Assembly: GCF_021290985.1 (NCBI RefSeq)
Contig: NZ_JAJOYU010000009.1
Coordinates: forward strand, 1 to 64,000
Direction of reading: 5' to 3'
DNA from: Rheinheimera soli
GTDB taxonomy: Bacteria > Pseudomonadota > Gammaproteobacteria > Enterobacterales > Alteromonadaceae
Length of the DNA: 64,000 bases
The position numbers were made by a program, and so were the translations under genes. The notes below the pieces were generated by a model. The model had not been told where the DNA came from. It worked only from the letters and a program-made list of their open reading frames with translations, and ran no database searches. Shown here piece by piece: positions 39,111-49,400 of this stretch. Numbering within the stretch: position 1 is the stretch's first letter; each line of letters starts with the position of its first letter.

Positions 39111-39135
39111 CAAGGCCCCGATTATCGGGGCCTTG
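39111..39135. terminator. Bidirectional terminator between the receptor and rmf
   Basis: The 11-bp arms CAAGGCCCCGA (39111-39121) and 39125-39135 have a 3-nt loop, between two convergent genes. Confidence 0.85.
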
Positions 39136-39152
39136 TTATCTGAATTCGTGAA

Positions 39153-39335
39153 TTACTGACCTCTGGCGAACAGGCCAATCCCTTTGTCTTCCATCGCTTC
39201 CCGGTACCCTCCGAGCCATTGCGATCTGGTGTCTAAATTCTGATAAGGACAAATCTCTTTTGAGCGACCTGTGACAGCGGCGCGATAACCTTGAGCGTGG
39301 GCACGTTCTAAACGATCTCTTTTCTGTCTTTTCAT
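39153..39335 (-). CDS. rmf: Ribosome modulation factor
   Basis: RMF dimerises 70S ribosomes into inactive 100S particles in stationary phase. The product is 60 residues, MKRQKRDRLERAHAQGYRAA then GRSKEICPYQ and RSQWLGGYREAM, nearly identical to E. coli RMF (55 residues) with a slightly longer tail. The ATG at 39335 follows GAGGAAG; a longer frame adds 16 residues without support. In E. coli rmf is also near uup and rlmL. Confidence 0.97.
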   Translation of the reverse strand: MKRQKRDRLERAHAQGYRAAVTGRSKEICPYQNLDTRSQWLGGYREAMEDKGIGLFARGQ

Positions 39336-39716
39336 AAGGCAATCTTCCTCGATCTGATAAATAACAAGCAACTTACGTTGCACCTTAATAGATAGTTGAG
39401 ATGCCGAAAAGGTTCCACTAATAAACTTGGCCCTTCCCTATTGACATTAAGTAAGAACCTGAAGTTATTTAAGATTTGATGACAAAATAATTTATTTTTT
39501 TTGAATTACTTGGATTTTTTTTACTCACATCGCCCAGGATGTTCGTCTTCAGCAGATAAAAGCTGTGAAAAATGGCTATCGTGCAGTTTTTAATGTGACG
39601 GGTAACGTCATTTTAACGGCTTTATTTTGGATGGCTGAGAACAAAATTTAGGTGGGGCCAGATAGAACAAACCCGCTTTCGCGGGTTTGTATTTAGCAAT
39701 CTGTAGACAGTTGTAA
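39336..39716. other. Gap between DUF3466 gene and rmf, with terminator
   Basis: There is no gene here. It contains the rmf promoter region (not resolved; very AT-rich near 39480-39530). A clean hairpin lies at 39667-39690 (arms ACAAACCCGC and GCGGGTTTGT, loop TTTC) and ends the DUF3466 transcript. GGGGCCAGATA stands next to the hairpin and resembles the core of the palindrome after gyrA. Confidence 0.6.
39667..39690 (-). terminator. Terminator of the DUF3466 gene
   Basis: A perfect 10-bp stem with a 4-nt loop, 27 bases after the stop, followed on the minus strand by TCTATC. Confidence 0.7.
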
Positions 39717-41348
39717 CTAGCTTACACGTCGTCTTAACCACACTAGTGGCAACAACAATAAGCTATACCAAGTAGATGAACCACCTTTACGCTCATAGGT
39801 TTCTTCTTCTGGTATATTGCAGCTGTCGATTGTACCGTTAGGAACCGGAGTCAGTTTCACAGCTCTGGAGACATTCTCCATAACAGGATTACCCGCGCTG
39901 TCTTTTACTAACTCCCCTTTGCTATCGCGTTGCTCAACAGAAACCACGGCATTGGCAATGATTTCATTGTTATTGTTGATATCTTTTGCTTCAGCCAAAG
40001 TAAAAGCTGAATCACAAGGTAATAAGGTATTTAAGTCGGTGAAAGTATCGTTTTCGATATCATACAAAAAGGCCACTATACGCCTGGTGGTGCCGTCAGC
40101 AGGTAATATTTCAGCCGAACCTACCACCATATTATTTTCGTTAATGGCCATAGGGTTCGTATCAGAACTATTAAAAAAGCCATTTGGAAAGGTCAGAGTT
40201 TTTGTGTTGTAATCAAAAATGAATAACCTGTCGCGTGACATACCATTAAAGGTTGTACTTGCAGAACCGACCACAATATTTTCATTGTTGATATCCACTG
40301 CAATGCTGGAATTCCATTCCTGTGGATCGATGATGGCTGACACTTCACCTTCATGAAAAACACTGGCATGCAATGCAGCACGATTGCCATCCGTAGAGGT
40401 AGAAGATCCGACAGCTACACCGTTATCATTCACAGATAAAGCCCGGCTGGAATAAAGGTTTTCTGCCGTATCTTCAATCACAGGGCCTAAAACACCATAT
40501 TGGACTGGCGCCGAAATTTGCCCTGCTTCGTTCATTTTCCAGACTAAAGCCCGTTCAACATAACTATCTTTATATTGGTCGTAGCAAAGACTTATAGGTC
40601 TGGTTTTTCCGGTACAGGTTGTTTCAATAGTTTCCTGAATGCTTTCCAGCATAGAAACACTGCCATAACCTGCTACGTAGTTGTCCTGACTGATTTTAAT
40701 GGCAACAGAGAAACCACCGCCAAACTCTTCATAGGGAATAGGTAATGAAGTAACGCTGTTGCCGTTAACTACATAAGATTTTAAATGACCCGGTGCAGGC
40801 AGCCATAAATTGACAGTCTCAGGCGATGGAACCGCTTCAGTAGCTTCAGGCGTAAAACTCTGTTGGGTGTAAGTGCTTGTCGCAACACCAATAGCATTTC
40901 CACTGTTATTAATATCGTACAGGTACTCATTATTGGTTGGCGTTGCTGCTTGTTCGCGTATCTTAAGCTGTTCGCCAGTCACGAGGTTAAAGCCCATCAC
41001 TTCTACATAGCGCTGGATTTCATAGTTTGTGCTGTTGGCTCTCAGGTAGTTGACCAAAACAAGCTGAGAGGATGCGGTGATATTACCCAACTTAATCTGT
41101 TCTATTTGTTCGGCCGTTAAGGCCGCCACCAAACTGGCATTTTCAAAATCAATAGCGCTGATATCGATCGGGAAATTATAAATCACAGATCCGGAACCAA
41201 CTGCGTCGCCATTGTCATTTAAAGCCGCGCCAAACTGAGATTGCACAGTGGTGATCTCAGCCAACTCCTGAACCTGATAAACGGCGGCGTATGCTGAACT
41301 GGCGGCCAGGCCGGGTAATAAGGCTAATACTACGGGCGATAATCTCAT
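39717..41348 (-). CDS. DUF3466 family exported protein with GlyGly-CTERM-like tail
   Basis: The product has 543 residues: a signal peptide (MRLSPVVLALLPGLAASSAYA), then repeated segments of the type DINNSGNAIGVA, SVNDNGVAVGSS, DINNENIVVGSA and AINENNMVVGSA. These recur about every 40-60 residues and suggest a beta-propeller. The tail GGSSTWYSLLLLPLVWLRRRVS has the glycine pair, hydrophobic helix and arginines of a GlyGly-CTERM sorting signal, normally handled by rhombosortase. It would then reach the cell surface or outside. It stands 12 bases after uup on the same strand. The function is not known. Confidence 0.88.
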   Translation of the reverse strand: MRLSPVVLALLPGLAASSAYAAVYQVQELAEITTVQSQFGAALNDNGDAVGSGSVIYNFPIDISAIDFENASLVAALTAEQIEQIKLGNITASSQLVLVNYLRANSTNYEIQRYVEVMGFNLVTGEQLKIREQAATPTNNEYLYDINNSGNAIGVATSTYTQQSFTPEATEAVPSPETVNLWLPAPGHLKSYVVNGNSVTSLPIPYEEFGGGFSVAIKISQDNYVAGYGSVSMLESIQETIETTCTGKTRPISLCYDQYKDSYVERALVWKMNEAGQISAPVQYGVLGPVIEDTAENLYSSRALSVNDNGVAVGSSTSTDGNRAALHASVFHEGEVSAIIDPQEWNSSIAVDINNENIVVGSASTTFNGMSRDRLFIFDYNTKTLTFPNGFFNSSDTNPMAINENNMVVGSAEILPADGTTRRIVAFLYDIENDTFTDLNTLLPCDSAFTLAEAKDINNNNEIIANAVVSVEQRDSKGELVKDSAGNPVMENVSRAVKLTPVPNGTIDSCNIPEEETYERKGGSSTWYSLLLLPLVWLRRRVS

Positions 41349-41360
41349 TCAGGTCCCCTG

Positions 41361-43271
41361 TTACTGCTGATTTAATGCTTCTAATTGTTCCCAACGCTCA
41401 TAGGCGTGCGCGAGCTTCGACTCGGCCTCATGCAATTGGTTCAACGCTTTTTGGGTGTAATCGGCACTTTGCCGGAAAAAATGTGGATCATTTACTTGCT
41501 GCTGCAAGCCACTTAATTCTGCATCAAGTGTCTCGATTAAAGCGGGCAATAGTTCCAGTTCTCGTTTCTCTTTGTATGATAACTTCTTACCACCTGATGA
41601 TGAAAGCTCAACAGGCTTTTCTGCAACAGGTTTTACACTTTTTTGCACAGTTTCAACAGCTTTTACATTATTTTGCTGCCGTTTTTGATAAGCCACTACA
41701 TCTTCGTAGTCACCCGCTATATCAACCACCTTGCCCTGACCGGCAAAGTACAGCGAACTTGTCACTGTATTATTGACGAATTCACGGTCGTGACTGACCA
41801 AAAGCACAGTGCCCTGATACTGCTGCAGAATATCTTCTAATAGCTCTAAAGTTTCTACATCCAAATCGTTGGTCGGTTCATCGAGGATCAGTAAATTGCT
41901 TGGTTTAGCGAATAAACGCGCCAGCAATAAGCGGTTTTTCTCACCACCTGATAAAGCCCGAACCGGTGTTCTGGCGCGTGCTGGTGCAAATAAGAAGTCC
42001 TGCAGGTAACTCAATACATGACGGGTTTGACCGTTTTGAATAATTTCCTGCTTACCATCAGCGACGTTATCCTGCACTGTGGCATTTAAATCCAATTGAA
42101 TACGGTGCTGATCAAAATAAGCAACTTCGAGGTTCGTACCCCGTTTAATCTCACCACTGTCGGCATTGTATTCGCCAAGCAAAGTTTTGATTAAGGTCGA
42201 TTTACCCACGCCGTTTGGCCCGACCAAGGCAATACGATCACCACGCATCACTAAAATGTTGATGTCTTTCAGAACGGTTTCGCCTTTAAAGCTGACATTG
42301 ACATCTTTAGTCTCAAACACCAGCTTGCCGGATTTTTGGGATTGTTCAATGGCAAATTCGACTTTGCCCATTTGTTCAACCCGGGCAGCGCGTTCGTTAC
42401 GCAGCTCTTTTAAGGCGCGAACACGGCCTTCGTTACGGGTACGACGGGCTTTAATGCCCTGACGGATCCAGACTTCTTCTTCCGCCAGCTTTTTATCAAA
42501 GAGTGCATTGTGTTGCTGCTCTACTTCCAGCAGTTTTTGCTTACGTTCCAGATATTCGGCGTAGTTACCTGGATGCGAAGTAAGTTCACCACGGTCCAAA
42601 TCGATGATACGGCTGGCCAAGGCACGGATAAAGGCCCTATCGTGCGAGATAAAAATGATCGCGCCTTTGAAGTTCATAAAGAACTGCTCAAGCCACTGAA
42701 TCGCCGCCACATCTAAGTGGTTAGTCGGTTCATCCAGCAGTAAAACAGTTGGCTGTGACACCAGAGCTTTGGCTAAAGCGGCTTTACGTAACCAACCACC
42801 TGATAAGGACGCCAAAGTCGTATTGGGGTCCATTTCAAACTGCAGGCACAACTCTTCAATACGGCTTTCTAACTGCCAGCCGTGACGAGTATCTAATTCG
42901 GCCTGCAAAGTACCAAATTCACGTTGTTCAGCTTCGGTAGCATCAGAGAAATGATCAGCCAGATGATAAAAACGCTGCAGCTTTTCAGCTAAATCGCCCG
43001 CACCTTCACGAATAAAATCCGCCACTTTAATATCAACACGAGCTGGAGGGTCTTGCTCTAGACGGCTGATAATTAAATTATTCTGCCGTACCACCTGGCC
43101 ATCATCTAAATTTTGATGACCGGTCAATATTTTTAAGAAGGATGATTTACCAGCACCGTTGCGACCAACCAAACAGACTCGCTCGCCGGCAAATAAACTG
43201 AAATCCACTTTATCTAAAATGGGGTGTGTACCAAAAGCAAGGCTGGCTTGCTGAAAACGTAATAATTCCAC
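41361..43271 (-). CDS. uup: ABC-F ATPase Uup
   Basis: The product has 636 residues and no membrane segments. Two ABC domains are present: Walker A GRNGAGKSS and GPNGVGKST, signatures LSGGWLRKAALAKAL and LSGGEKNRLLLARLF, and Walker B VLLLDEPTNHLD and LLILDEPTNDLD. A C-terminal coiled coil follows (about 565-636) that binds DNA in E. coli Uup. ABC-F proteins act on ribosomes; uup loss raises precise excision of transposons. It is followed by the DUF3466 gene and preceded by a glutaredoxin-like gene 3 bases away. Confidence 0.97.
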   Translation of the reverse strand: MELLRFQQASLAFGTHPILDKVDFSLFAGERVCLVGRNGAGKSSFLKILTGHQNLDDGQVVRQNNLIISRLEQDPPARVDIKVADFIREGAGDLAEKLQRFYHLADHFSDATEAEQREFGTLQAELDTRHGWQLESRIEELCLQFEMDPNTTLASLSGGWLRKAALAKALVSQPTVLLLDEPTNHLDVAAIQWLEQFFMNFKGAIIFISHDRAFIRALASRIIDLDRGELTSHPGNYAEYLERKQKLLEVEQQHNALFDKKLAEEEVWIRQGIKARRTRNEGRVRALKELRNERAARVEQMGKVEFAIEQSQKSGKLVFETKDVNVSFKGETVLKDINILVMRGDRIALVGPNGVGKSTLIKTLLGEYNADSGEIKRGTNLEVAYFDQHRIQLDLNATVQDNVADGKQEIIQNGQTRHVLSYLQDFLFAPARARTPVRALSGGEKNRLLLARLFAKPSNLLILDEPTNDLDVETLELLEDILQQYQGTVLLVSHDREFVNNTVTSSLYFAGQGKVVDIAGDYEDVVAYQKRQQNNVKAVETVQKSVKPVAEKPVELSSSGGKKLSYKEKRELELLPALIETLDAELSGLQQQVNDPHFFRQSADYTQKALNQLHEAESKLAHAYERWEQLEALNQQ

Positions 43272-43274
43272 TCT

Positions 43275-43514
43275 TTATAATCCTGACGACTGCTGACGCA
43301 GCAGCTGTTGTATCTGTTCAAGTTCAAAGGGCCAGAACAGTTCCTGTTCATTCACTTTTAACACCGGAATATGCACACGATAGCGTTCAAAAGCTGCCGG
43401 TTCGTCCACTATATCTATAATTTCAACAGCACCATCTAAACCGGCCTGCAGCAAAAGCTGCTCGGCCTGTTCGCACAAATGGCAACCCCAGGTGCTGTAT
43501 AGCTTTATTTGCAT
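43275..43514 (-). CDS. Glutaredoxin-family protein
   Basis: The product has 79 residues with a thioredoxin fold. The redox motif is CHLC in LYSTWGCHLCEQAEQLL, and the cis-proline is in VHIPVLKVNEQEL. It matches the small glutaredoxin-like genes (DUF836 type) that sit between rlmL and uup in related bacteria. It lies 13 bases after rlmKL and 3 before uup, so one transcript is likely. The substrate is unknown. Confidence 0.9.
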   Translation of the reverse strand: MQIKLYSTWGCHLCEQAEQLLLQAGLDGAVEIIDIVDEPAAFERYRVHIPVLKVNEQELFWPFELEQIQQLLRQQSSGL

Positions 43515-43527
43515 GAAAACTTAACCA

Positions 43528-45660
43528 TCACTCTTCAACCCGCTTAAACAACTCAAAGCAGACGTGAATATTGGGGTTACGTTTAAAATCTTCCGGTAAA
43601 CTTTGTGCTGAAATATCTTTGATGATCCAGCCCGCTTCTTCCAGTTCTGCTTTGTCGATTTTAAAGCGTCTTTTATTGTTGGAAAATATCACTTTGCCAT
43701 TGGGTGCCAGACAACGCCCTACCATAGTCAGTAACTTAACGTGGTCACGTTGCACATCCCAGGTATCTTCCATCCGTTTCGAATTTGAAAAGGTTGGCGG
43801 GTCAACAAAGATTAGATCAAACTGGTTTTTACAGCCTTTGAGCCAATCCAGACAGTTATCCTGCACAAACTGATAGGCTTTACCATCCAGACCATTGATC
43901 AGGAAGTTGCGCTTTGCCCAGTCCAGATAGGTATTTGACATATCCACTGTAGTGACAGACAAAGCACCACCTAAAGCGGCATGCACAGAAGCAGTGCCTG
44001 TGTAGGCAAACAAATTCAGTACTTTTTTGCCTTTGGCTTGCTGTTGAATAGCCAAACGAGTGACGCGGTGGTCTAAAAACAAACCGGTATCTAAATAATC
44101 ACGCAGATTCACTAAAAACTTAGCGCCATATTCAGTGACTTCTTTGTACTGACCGGCTTTGGCCAGCGCCTGGTACTGATCTTTACCTTTTTGTTTTTCA
44201 CGAACTTTTAATACCAGCTTGTCGCTGCTGATACCCAGCACTTTAGGCACCAGGTTCACCACATCAAATAAACGTTTTTGTGCAATTTGTTCATCAACAT
44301 TCGAGGGTGCGGCGTATTCATGGATCACCACTTCGCCGTCATACCAATCGACCGCCACGTTGTATTCCGGAATATCGGCGTCATACATACGGTAGCAACT
44401 GATGTTTTCGCGTTTCGCCCACTTCTCTAGTTGCTTGACGTTTTTCTTCAGGCGATTGCCAAAAGATTCGCTTTCTGCATAAAACAAAGCAGCACTTTGA
44501 CTGTTGGCATTGACCTGCACTTGCTGTTCGGTCAAATCGAACATAGTAAATTCACAGTCTAAAGGACCGTTGGTGAACTTATAGCTTTTAGCTTTGGATA
44601 ACTTTAGCGCCCGCAATAAATCGGGGCTTGAAGTAATAATGGCTAAACGCCAGCCCTGATAATGTTTTTTCAAGCCTAAGGAGAATTCAGCATACACAGG
44701 AATAAGCTGTGGCAAGTCACCTAAACGCTCACCGTATGGCGGGTTGGTAATAATGACACCTTTACCTTCGCACACGGCCGACTGAATTTGTGTCGCATCC
44801 TGGGTAATAAATTCAATAAAATCTGCCACACCAGCACGAGCCGCGTTCTGACGGGCTTTTTGTAAAGTGCGCTCATCGGTATCGCTACCGACAAAGGTTA
44901 CACCTTCAGCTATCGCCTGACGTGAGCCTAAGGCTTCTGCGCGCAGCTGCTGCCAGAGTTCAGGCTGGTGATCGCCCCATTGTTCAAACGCAAACTTTTC
45001 ACGCTTTAAGCCTGGCGCTAACTGACGTGCCATCAGCACTGCTTCTATTAATAAAGTACCGCTACCACAAAATGGGTCATATAAAGGCTGATCAGCCTTC
45101 CAGCCAGAGCGTAACAATAGCGCAGCAGCTAAATGTTCTTTCAGTGGTGCTTCGCCCTGCTCTTTACGGTAACCACGCTGATGCAGTGACGGGCCAGAGA
45201 AATCCTGAAAGAAATGGAAATGCTGACGTTCTAAACGCACCTGAAAACGGACGTCTGGATCTAGACGGTCTACATTAGGGCGCGCATCATAACGCTCGCG
45301 GAACTGATCCACTATGGCATCTTTTACCCGCATGCCACCAAACTGGGTATTGTCTATGGTCGGGTGTTTACCTACACACTCAACGGCAAAGCTTTGTTCC
45401 ATCCGCATTAAGGAAGGCCAATTAATACGCATGGCCACCTGATACAAATCAGAGTTGGCATCAATTTCGATGGATTGTTCCAGGCGTAGAATACGGGTCG
45501 CCAAGCGCGACCATAAGCACAGCTGATACGCGTCTTTAAGTTCAGCCTTAAAGCGCACTACGCCCATGCCTAATTTAATGATTTCGCCTTGATAACGACG
45601 GATCTCATCCGCCAACAGCTCTTCAACACCTTTGGATGTTAAGGCCCAGAATTCCAACAT
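43528..45660 (-). CDS. rlmL: Bifunctional 23S rRNA methyltransferase RlmKL
   Basis: The product has 710 residues and makes m2G2445 (N-terminal RlmL half) and m7G2069 (C-terminal RlmK half) of 23S rRNA. A THUMP domain (about 40-155) precedes the RlmL methyltransferase with DPFCGSGTLLIEA and NPPYGERLGD. The RlmK half has VLNLFAYTGTASVHAALGG and FVDPPTFSNSKRM. The fused form is typical of gammaproteobacteria. It is the first gene of the run to grx, uup and DUF3466. Confidence 0.97.
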   Translation of the reverse strand: MLEFWALTSKGVEELLADEIRRYQGEIIKLGMGVVRFKAELKDAYQLCLWSRLATRILRLEQSIEIDANSDLYQVAMRINWPSLMRMEQSFAVECVGKHPTIDNTQFGGMRVKDAIVDQFRERYDARPNVDRLDPDVRFQVRLERQHFHFFQDFSGPSLHQRGYRKEQGEAPLKEHLAAALLLRSGWKADQPLYDPFCGSGTLLIEAVLMARQLAPGLKREKFAFEQWGDHQPELWQQLRAEALGSRQAIAEGVTFVGSDTDERTLQKARQNAARAGVADFIEFITQDATQIQSAVCEGKGVIITNPPYGERLGDLPQLIPVYAEFSLGLKKHYQGWRLAIITSSPDLLRALKLSKAKSYKFTNGPLDCEFTMFDLTEQQVQVNANSQSAALFYAESESFGNRLKKNVKQLEKWAKRENISCYRMYDADIPEYNVAVDWYDGEVVIHEYAAPSNVDEQIAQKRLFDVVNLVPKVLGISSDKLVLKVREKQKGKDQYQALAKAGQYKEVTEYGAKFLVNLRDYLDTGLFLDHRVTRLAIQQQAKGKKVLNLFAYTGTASVHAALGGALSVTTVDMSNTYLDWAKRNFLINGLDGKAYQFVQDNCLDWLKGCKNQFDLIFVDPPTFSNSKRMEDTWDVQRDHVKLLTMVGRCLAPNGKVIFSNNKRRFKIDKAELEEAGWIIKDISAQSLPEDFKRNPNIHVCFELFKRVEE

Positions 45661-45855
45661 ATGATCTGCCCTGCAATAAAATGGCGCACATTATAACAGA
45701 AGCGCTTTCGAAAGCATTGGGATGTTTTTCAGCTCAAAAAACAAAGATTTGCGGCGATGAAACTTCAGGAATAGCCACGATCGTCTACTTAAAGACCTAT
45801 GCGTTTAATAATTGTGCAGTCAGTTCACTTCTTTGGAATTTACTGATATTAGGCC

Positions 45856-45884
45856 TTGCGCTGCTATGTCAAAAGCTCTACTAT
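45856..45884 (+). promoter_or_regulatory. Stable-RNA promoter of the tRNA-fMet cluster
   Basis: There is a -35 TTGCGC (45856-45861), a 17-bp spacer and a -10 TACTAT (45879-45884), then a GC-rich discriminator GCGCCCCG. Such a discriminator marks promoters shut down by ppGpp. The first tRNA begins 19 bases later. Confidence 0.75.
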
Positions 45885-45902
45885 GCGCCCCGCAAACACG
45901 GA

Positions 45903-45979
<77 letters not shown>

Positions 45980-46047
45980 ATTTAAGCAATTAAGTGAATC
46001 GTGAATGCAGTACACCTCTTACACACTGTGTGGTGTTAAGATACGGA

Positions 46048-46124
<77 letters not shown>

Positions 46125-46176
46125 ATAATGTGTATGTTTTAAATCCTGATAGTTACTGCTCAACTATCAAAACGGA

Positions 46177-46253
<77 letters not shown>

Positions 46254-46260
46254 ACAATTA

Positions 46261-46284
46261 GCCGACTCAATAGTCGGTTTTTTT
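46261..46284 (+). terminator. Terminator of the tRNA-fMet cluster
   Basis: The stem CCGACT/AGTCGG with a 4-nt loop is followed by seven T. A near-copy with one stem mismatch is at 46411-46435. Confidence 0.88.
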
Positions 46285-46303
46285 GTATCAAAAATTTGGG
46301 GTT

Positions 46304-46403
46304 TAGAAGATGGAGCAGCCTGGTAGCTCATCGGGCTCCTCTTTATAACCCGTGGCGAAGGTCATCGGTTCGCTCTTCACAAAGATCAGGGCTCCCGCAA
46401 CCA
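46304..46403 (+). pseudogene. Degenerate tRNA-fMet copy with insertions
   Basis: The stretch follows the tRNA-fMet sequence but is 100 bases long. The 5' acceptor strand (TAGAAGA) no longer pairs with the kept 3' strand and CCA. The D arm is intact except one change. There is a 6-base insertion in the anticodon arm next to the place of CAT, a 5-base insertion after the stem and about 12 bases in the T arm. The downstream terminator is duplicated with it. It lies beyond the terminator at 46261 and cannot form a normal tRNA. Confidence 0.75.
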
Positions 46404-46410
46404 ACAATCA

Positions 46411-46435
46411 GCCGACTCAATAGTCAGTTTTTTTT
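46411..46435 (+). terminator. Second, weaker copy of the tRNA terminator
   Basis: The same CCGACT stem has one mismatch in the right arm (AGTCAG), and eight T follow. It marks a duplication of the tRNA-terminator unit. On the minus strand it also lies just past the histidine kinase gene. Confidence 0.55.
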
Positions 46436-46460
46436 ATCTGAAGTTTGAGTTTGTGCAAAA

Positions 46461-49400
46461 TTAGCCATCTCGCCTTGCCGGGAAAGTGATTTTATAATGC
46501 AGCCCCTGCTCAGGTTCACTGTGCACTTCAATATGGCCTTTTAAACTGACAGTCACCAGGTTGTAGACAATATGCGCTCCTAAGCCTGTGCCTCCGTTAT
46601 TGCGGTTGGTAGTGTAAAAAGGCTCAAACAAATGCTGCAAGGCTCGGTGGTCCAAGCCTTTGCCATTGTCACTGAACTTCATCAACAAGGTTCGGCCCTC
46701 CTGGCTAAAACTAAGTTGAATTCTCGGATCGGGTCTGTCTTTCACTCCATGGATCAGTGCATTTAACACCAGATTGGTAATAATCTGAGCTATTGCGCCA
46801 GGATCGGTATAGATCACTAGATTAGCGTCACACTGAACATCCAGCACACAACCTGCTTTATGCAGCTGTGGTTTTAATGTCAGCACAACATCCTGCACAT
46901 AAGTAGCAAGGTTAAATTCTCGCAGACTAACATTGGATTGATCCACTGATACTTTTTTGAAACTCTGCACTAAATCTGCTGCTCTGCCTGTGTTGACCTG
47001 CAAAATTTTCAGGCCTTCGCGCAAATGCTGTAAAAACCGCTGAAACTGGCTTTGTTGCAGCATTTTCTGATCAACAGCGTGCTGAACTGTATCAAGTTCG
47101 GCCTGTAAATGACTGGAAGCAGTAACACAGATACCCAAAGGGGTATTAATTTCATGAGCAACCCCAGCGACCAATGAGCCAAGTCCGGCCATTTTTTCCT
47201 GCGTGATCAATTGCTGCTGGGTTAATTGTAACTGCTCAAAGGAGTCAGCGTTGGCCACGGATATTGCGACATAACTGGCTAAAGTGCGCAGCAGTTCAAT
47301 CTGCGAATCAGAGTAAGCCTGCTCTTTTAAGCTTTGAACAGAAAACACGCCAACAGCTTTGCCGCTGACTGTCAGGGGGAAATACAGTACAGATTTAGTC
47401 ATGACACCGTAGAGAGGCTCTGGGATCACCGGTAAATACTCAAGAAATTCAGCAGCTTCTCGAATAATCATTTCTCGTTGATTGTTAAAACAAAACACAG
47501 CTGGGGTAGCTGCCTGTTCTAGATCCACATCAAAGCGTGGCGCCAACTGGTTATCTTCCATCCAAAAAGCAAAGTCGAGTTTATGCTCTGTCTCGCGATA
47601 AATGCCAATCAGCAACACATGAGCATCCAGCATCTGCACCAAGTGAGAATGGCAGCGAGTTAATACCTGCTTCAAATCCAGAGAGGCTGTGATTTCCCGA
47701 CTAATTTGTTGCAGCAATGTGATGTCTTGATAGGAGCGCTGTAATGCCTGATGTTTTTCTTGTAACTGACTGGTTTTTTGGCTGAGTTCCTCGGTGCGTA
47801 AACTGACTTGAAGCTCCAATTGGCGCCGCATCTCCAGTTGTCTTTTCATTTTTTGCTGAAACCAGGAAAAACAGCTAAACAGCACCAGAGCGACCAGCGC
47901 AGTTCTGAACCACCAGGTCATCCACCAGGGCGGCAATACTTCAATAGCTAATGAGGTTTGAGTTTGCCAGGGGCCATCACCTATGCTGGCTTCTGCTTGC
48001 CACACATAACTGCCTGGTGGCAAACGGGTATAAGTTGCAACAGGCTGGCTGGCTTGGATCCAGTCCCGGTCAAAGCCATTGAGTTGATAACGATAACGTA
48101 ACTTTTCGGGCTGAATAAACTCAGGCACTGAGAAATGCAGGCTGAACATATCCTGCTGATACATTAACTTGAGTTGATCCAGTGCCGACAACACCACAGG
48201 CAACAGAGATTGGGTTCCTGGCCGGGCTGGCTGAACTATCTGGTTAAACAAACTTAGACTGGTCAGTTTTAAGCTATTTAAAGGCCATTGTTGAGGTAAT
48301 TGATCGATCTGGTAGAAATCCAGCCCTTCTTTACCACCACGAAACAACCAGCCTTCGTGCTCAGCCCACGATCCTATCCAGGTCACACTTTGTACACCAA
48401 GCCGTTCATCCAGATTGAGGTAACTTTTCTGCTCCGGCAAAAAATGTTGACGATACAATAAACGAAACAACTGAGCTGAGCGCAGCTCTGCATCATCATC
48501 AGCTGCAGTCAGATAAGGTTTAAAACCTTCAATCTGCGCTGGTGCATTTTTGGACCGCAGTACGCGATGGCGTAAATTACCTGCATGTATCCATAAATGC
48601 TCATTCTCTTCAACCACCAGTTGAATGCCATTAAATTGCAGGCCATGCTGGCTGGCATCCTTTTGTTGCCATTGTTGCAGCCTTCCATCCTGTTGGTTGT
48701 AAAGAAACAAACCTTGATCGGCACTACCAATCCAGATCAGACCAAAGCTGTCCTGATACACCAGGTTGATATCATCCACCGGCAAACCGGGTTTGCTGTA
48801 TCTGTTCAGTGCTGTGATCTGTTGACCATCGGCACTGACAATAAAAACGCCGTGTCCTCGTGTACCCACCCACAGCTGCTGTTGGCTATCTGTAAACAAT
48901 GATTTAATGACAGGTTGTACTTGAGTATCGTCAAGCAAGGGCACTGGCTGCCACTCTTGTGTTTTGGGTCTGAATTGCCAAAGCCCCTGCTCTGAACCTG
49001 TCCAGAGAAGGTCCAGTTGAGGCGCCCATCGAACCTGCCGTGCGCTGAAATCCGGGCTACCATCTGGCATAGGGATAGCTTCAAGGCGGCCTTGTTGGGG
49101 ATTAAATCGCAATAATCCACCTTGCCGGTTAGCCAGCCAGACAGTGCTGCTGTTCACTACTTCGATCCCTAGTACATCACTGGCAGGCAACAGCTGTGGT
49201 TGATCTGTTGCTGTGGGTAAAGTTCGGATATGACGGGCAAAGCGACTAATACCTGCCACACGCAGTTGGTTGATAGTCCAGACCGTGCCTTGCTTGTCCA
49301 GCATCAGCGCATAAATACTGTTGCCGGGTAAACCCCCGCTGAATTGGCCCTGATGCTGAAATTGTTGCCAGCTCTGGCCAGCCTCCTGCTGATACCACAA

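Noticed and set aside
39136-39342. 68-codon minus-strand frame over rmf
   Set aside because: The other frame encodes the almost unmistakable ribosome modulation factor.
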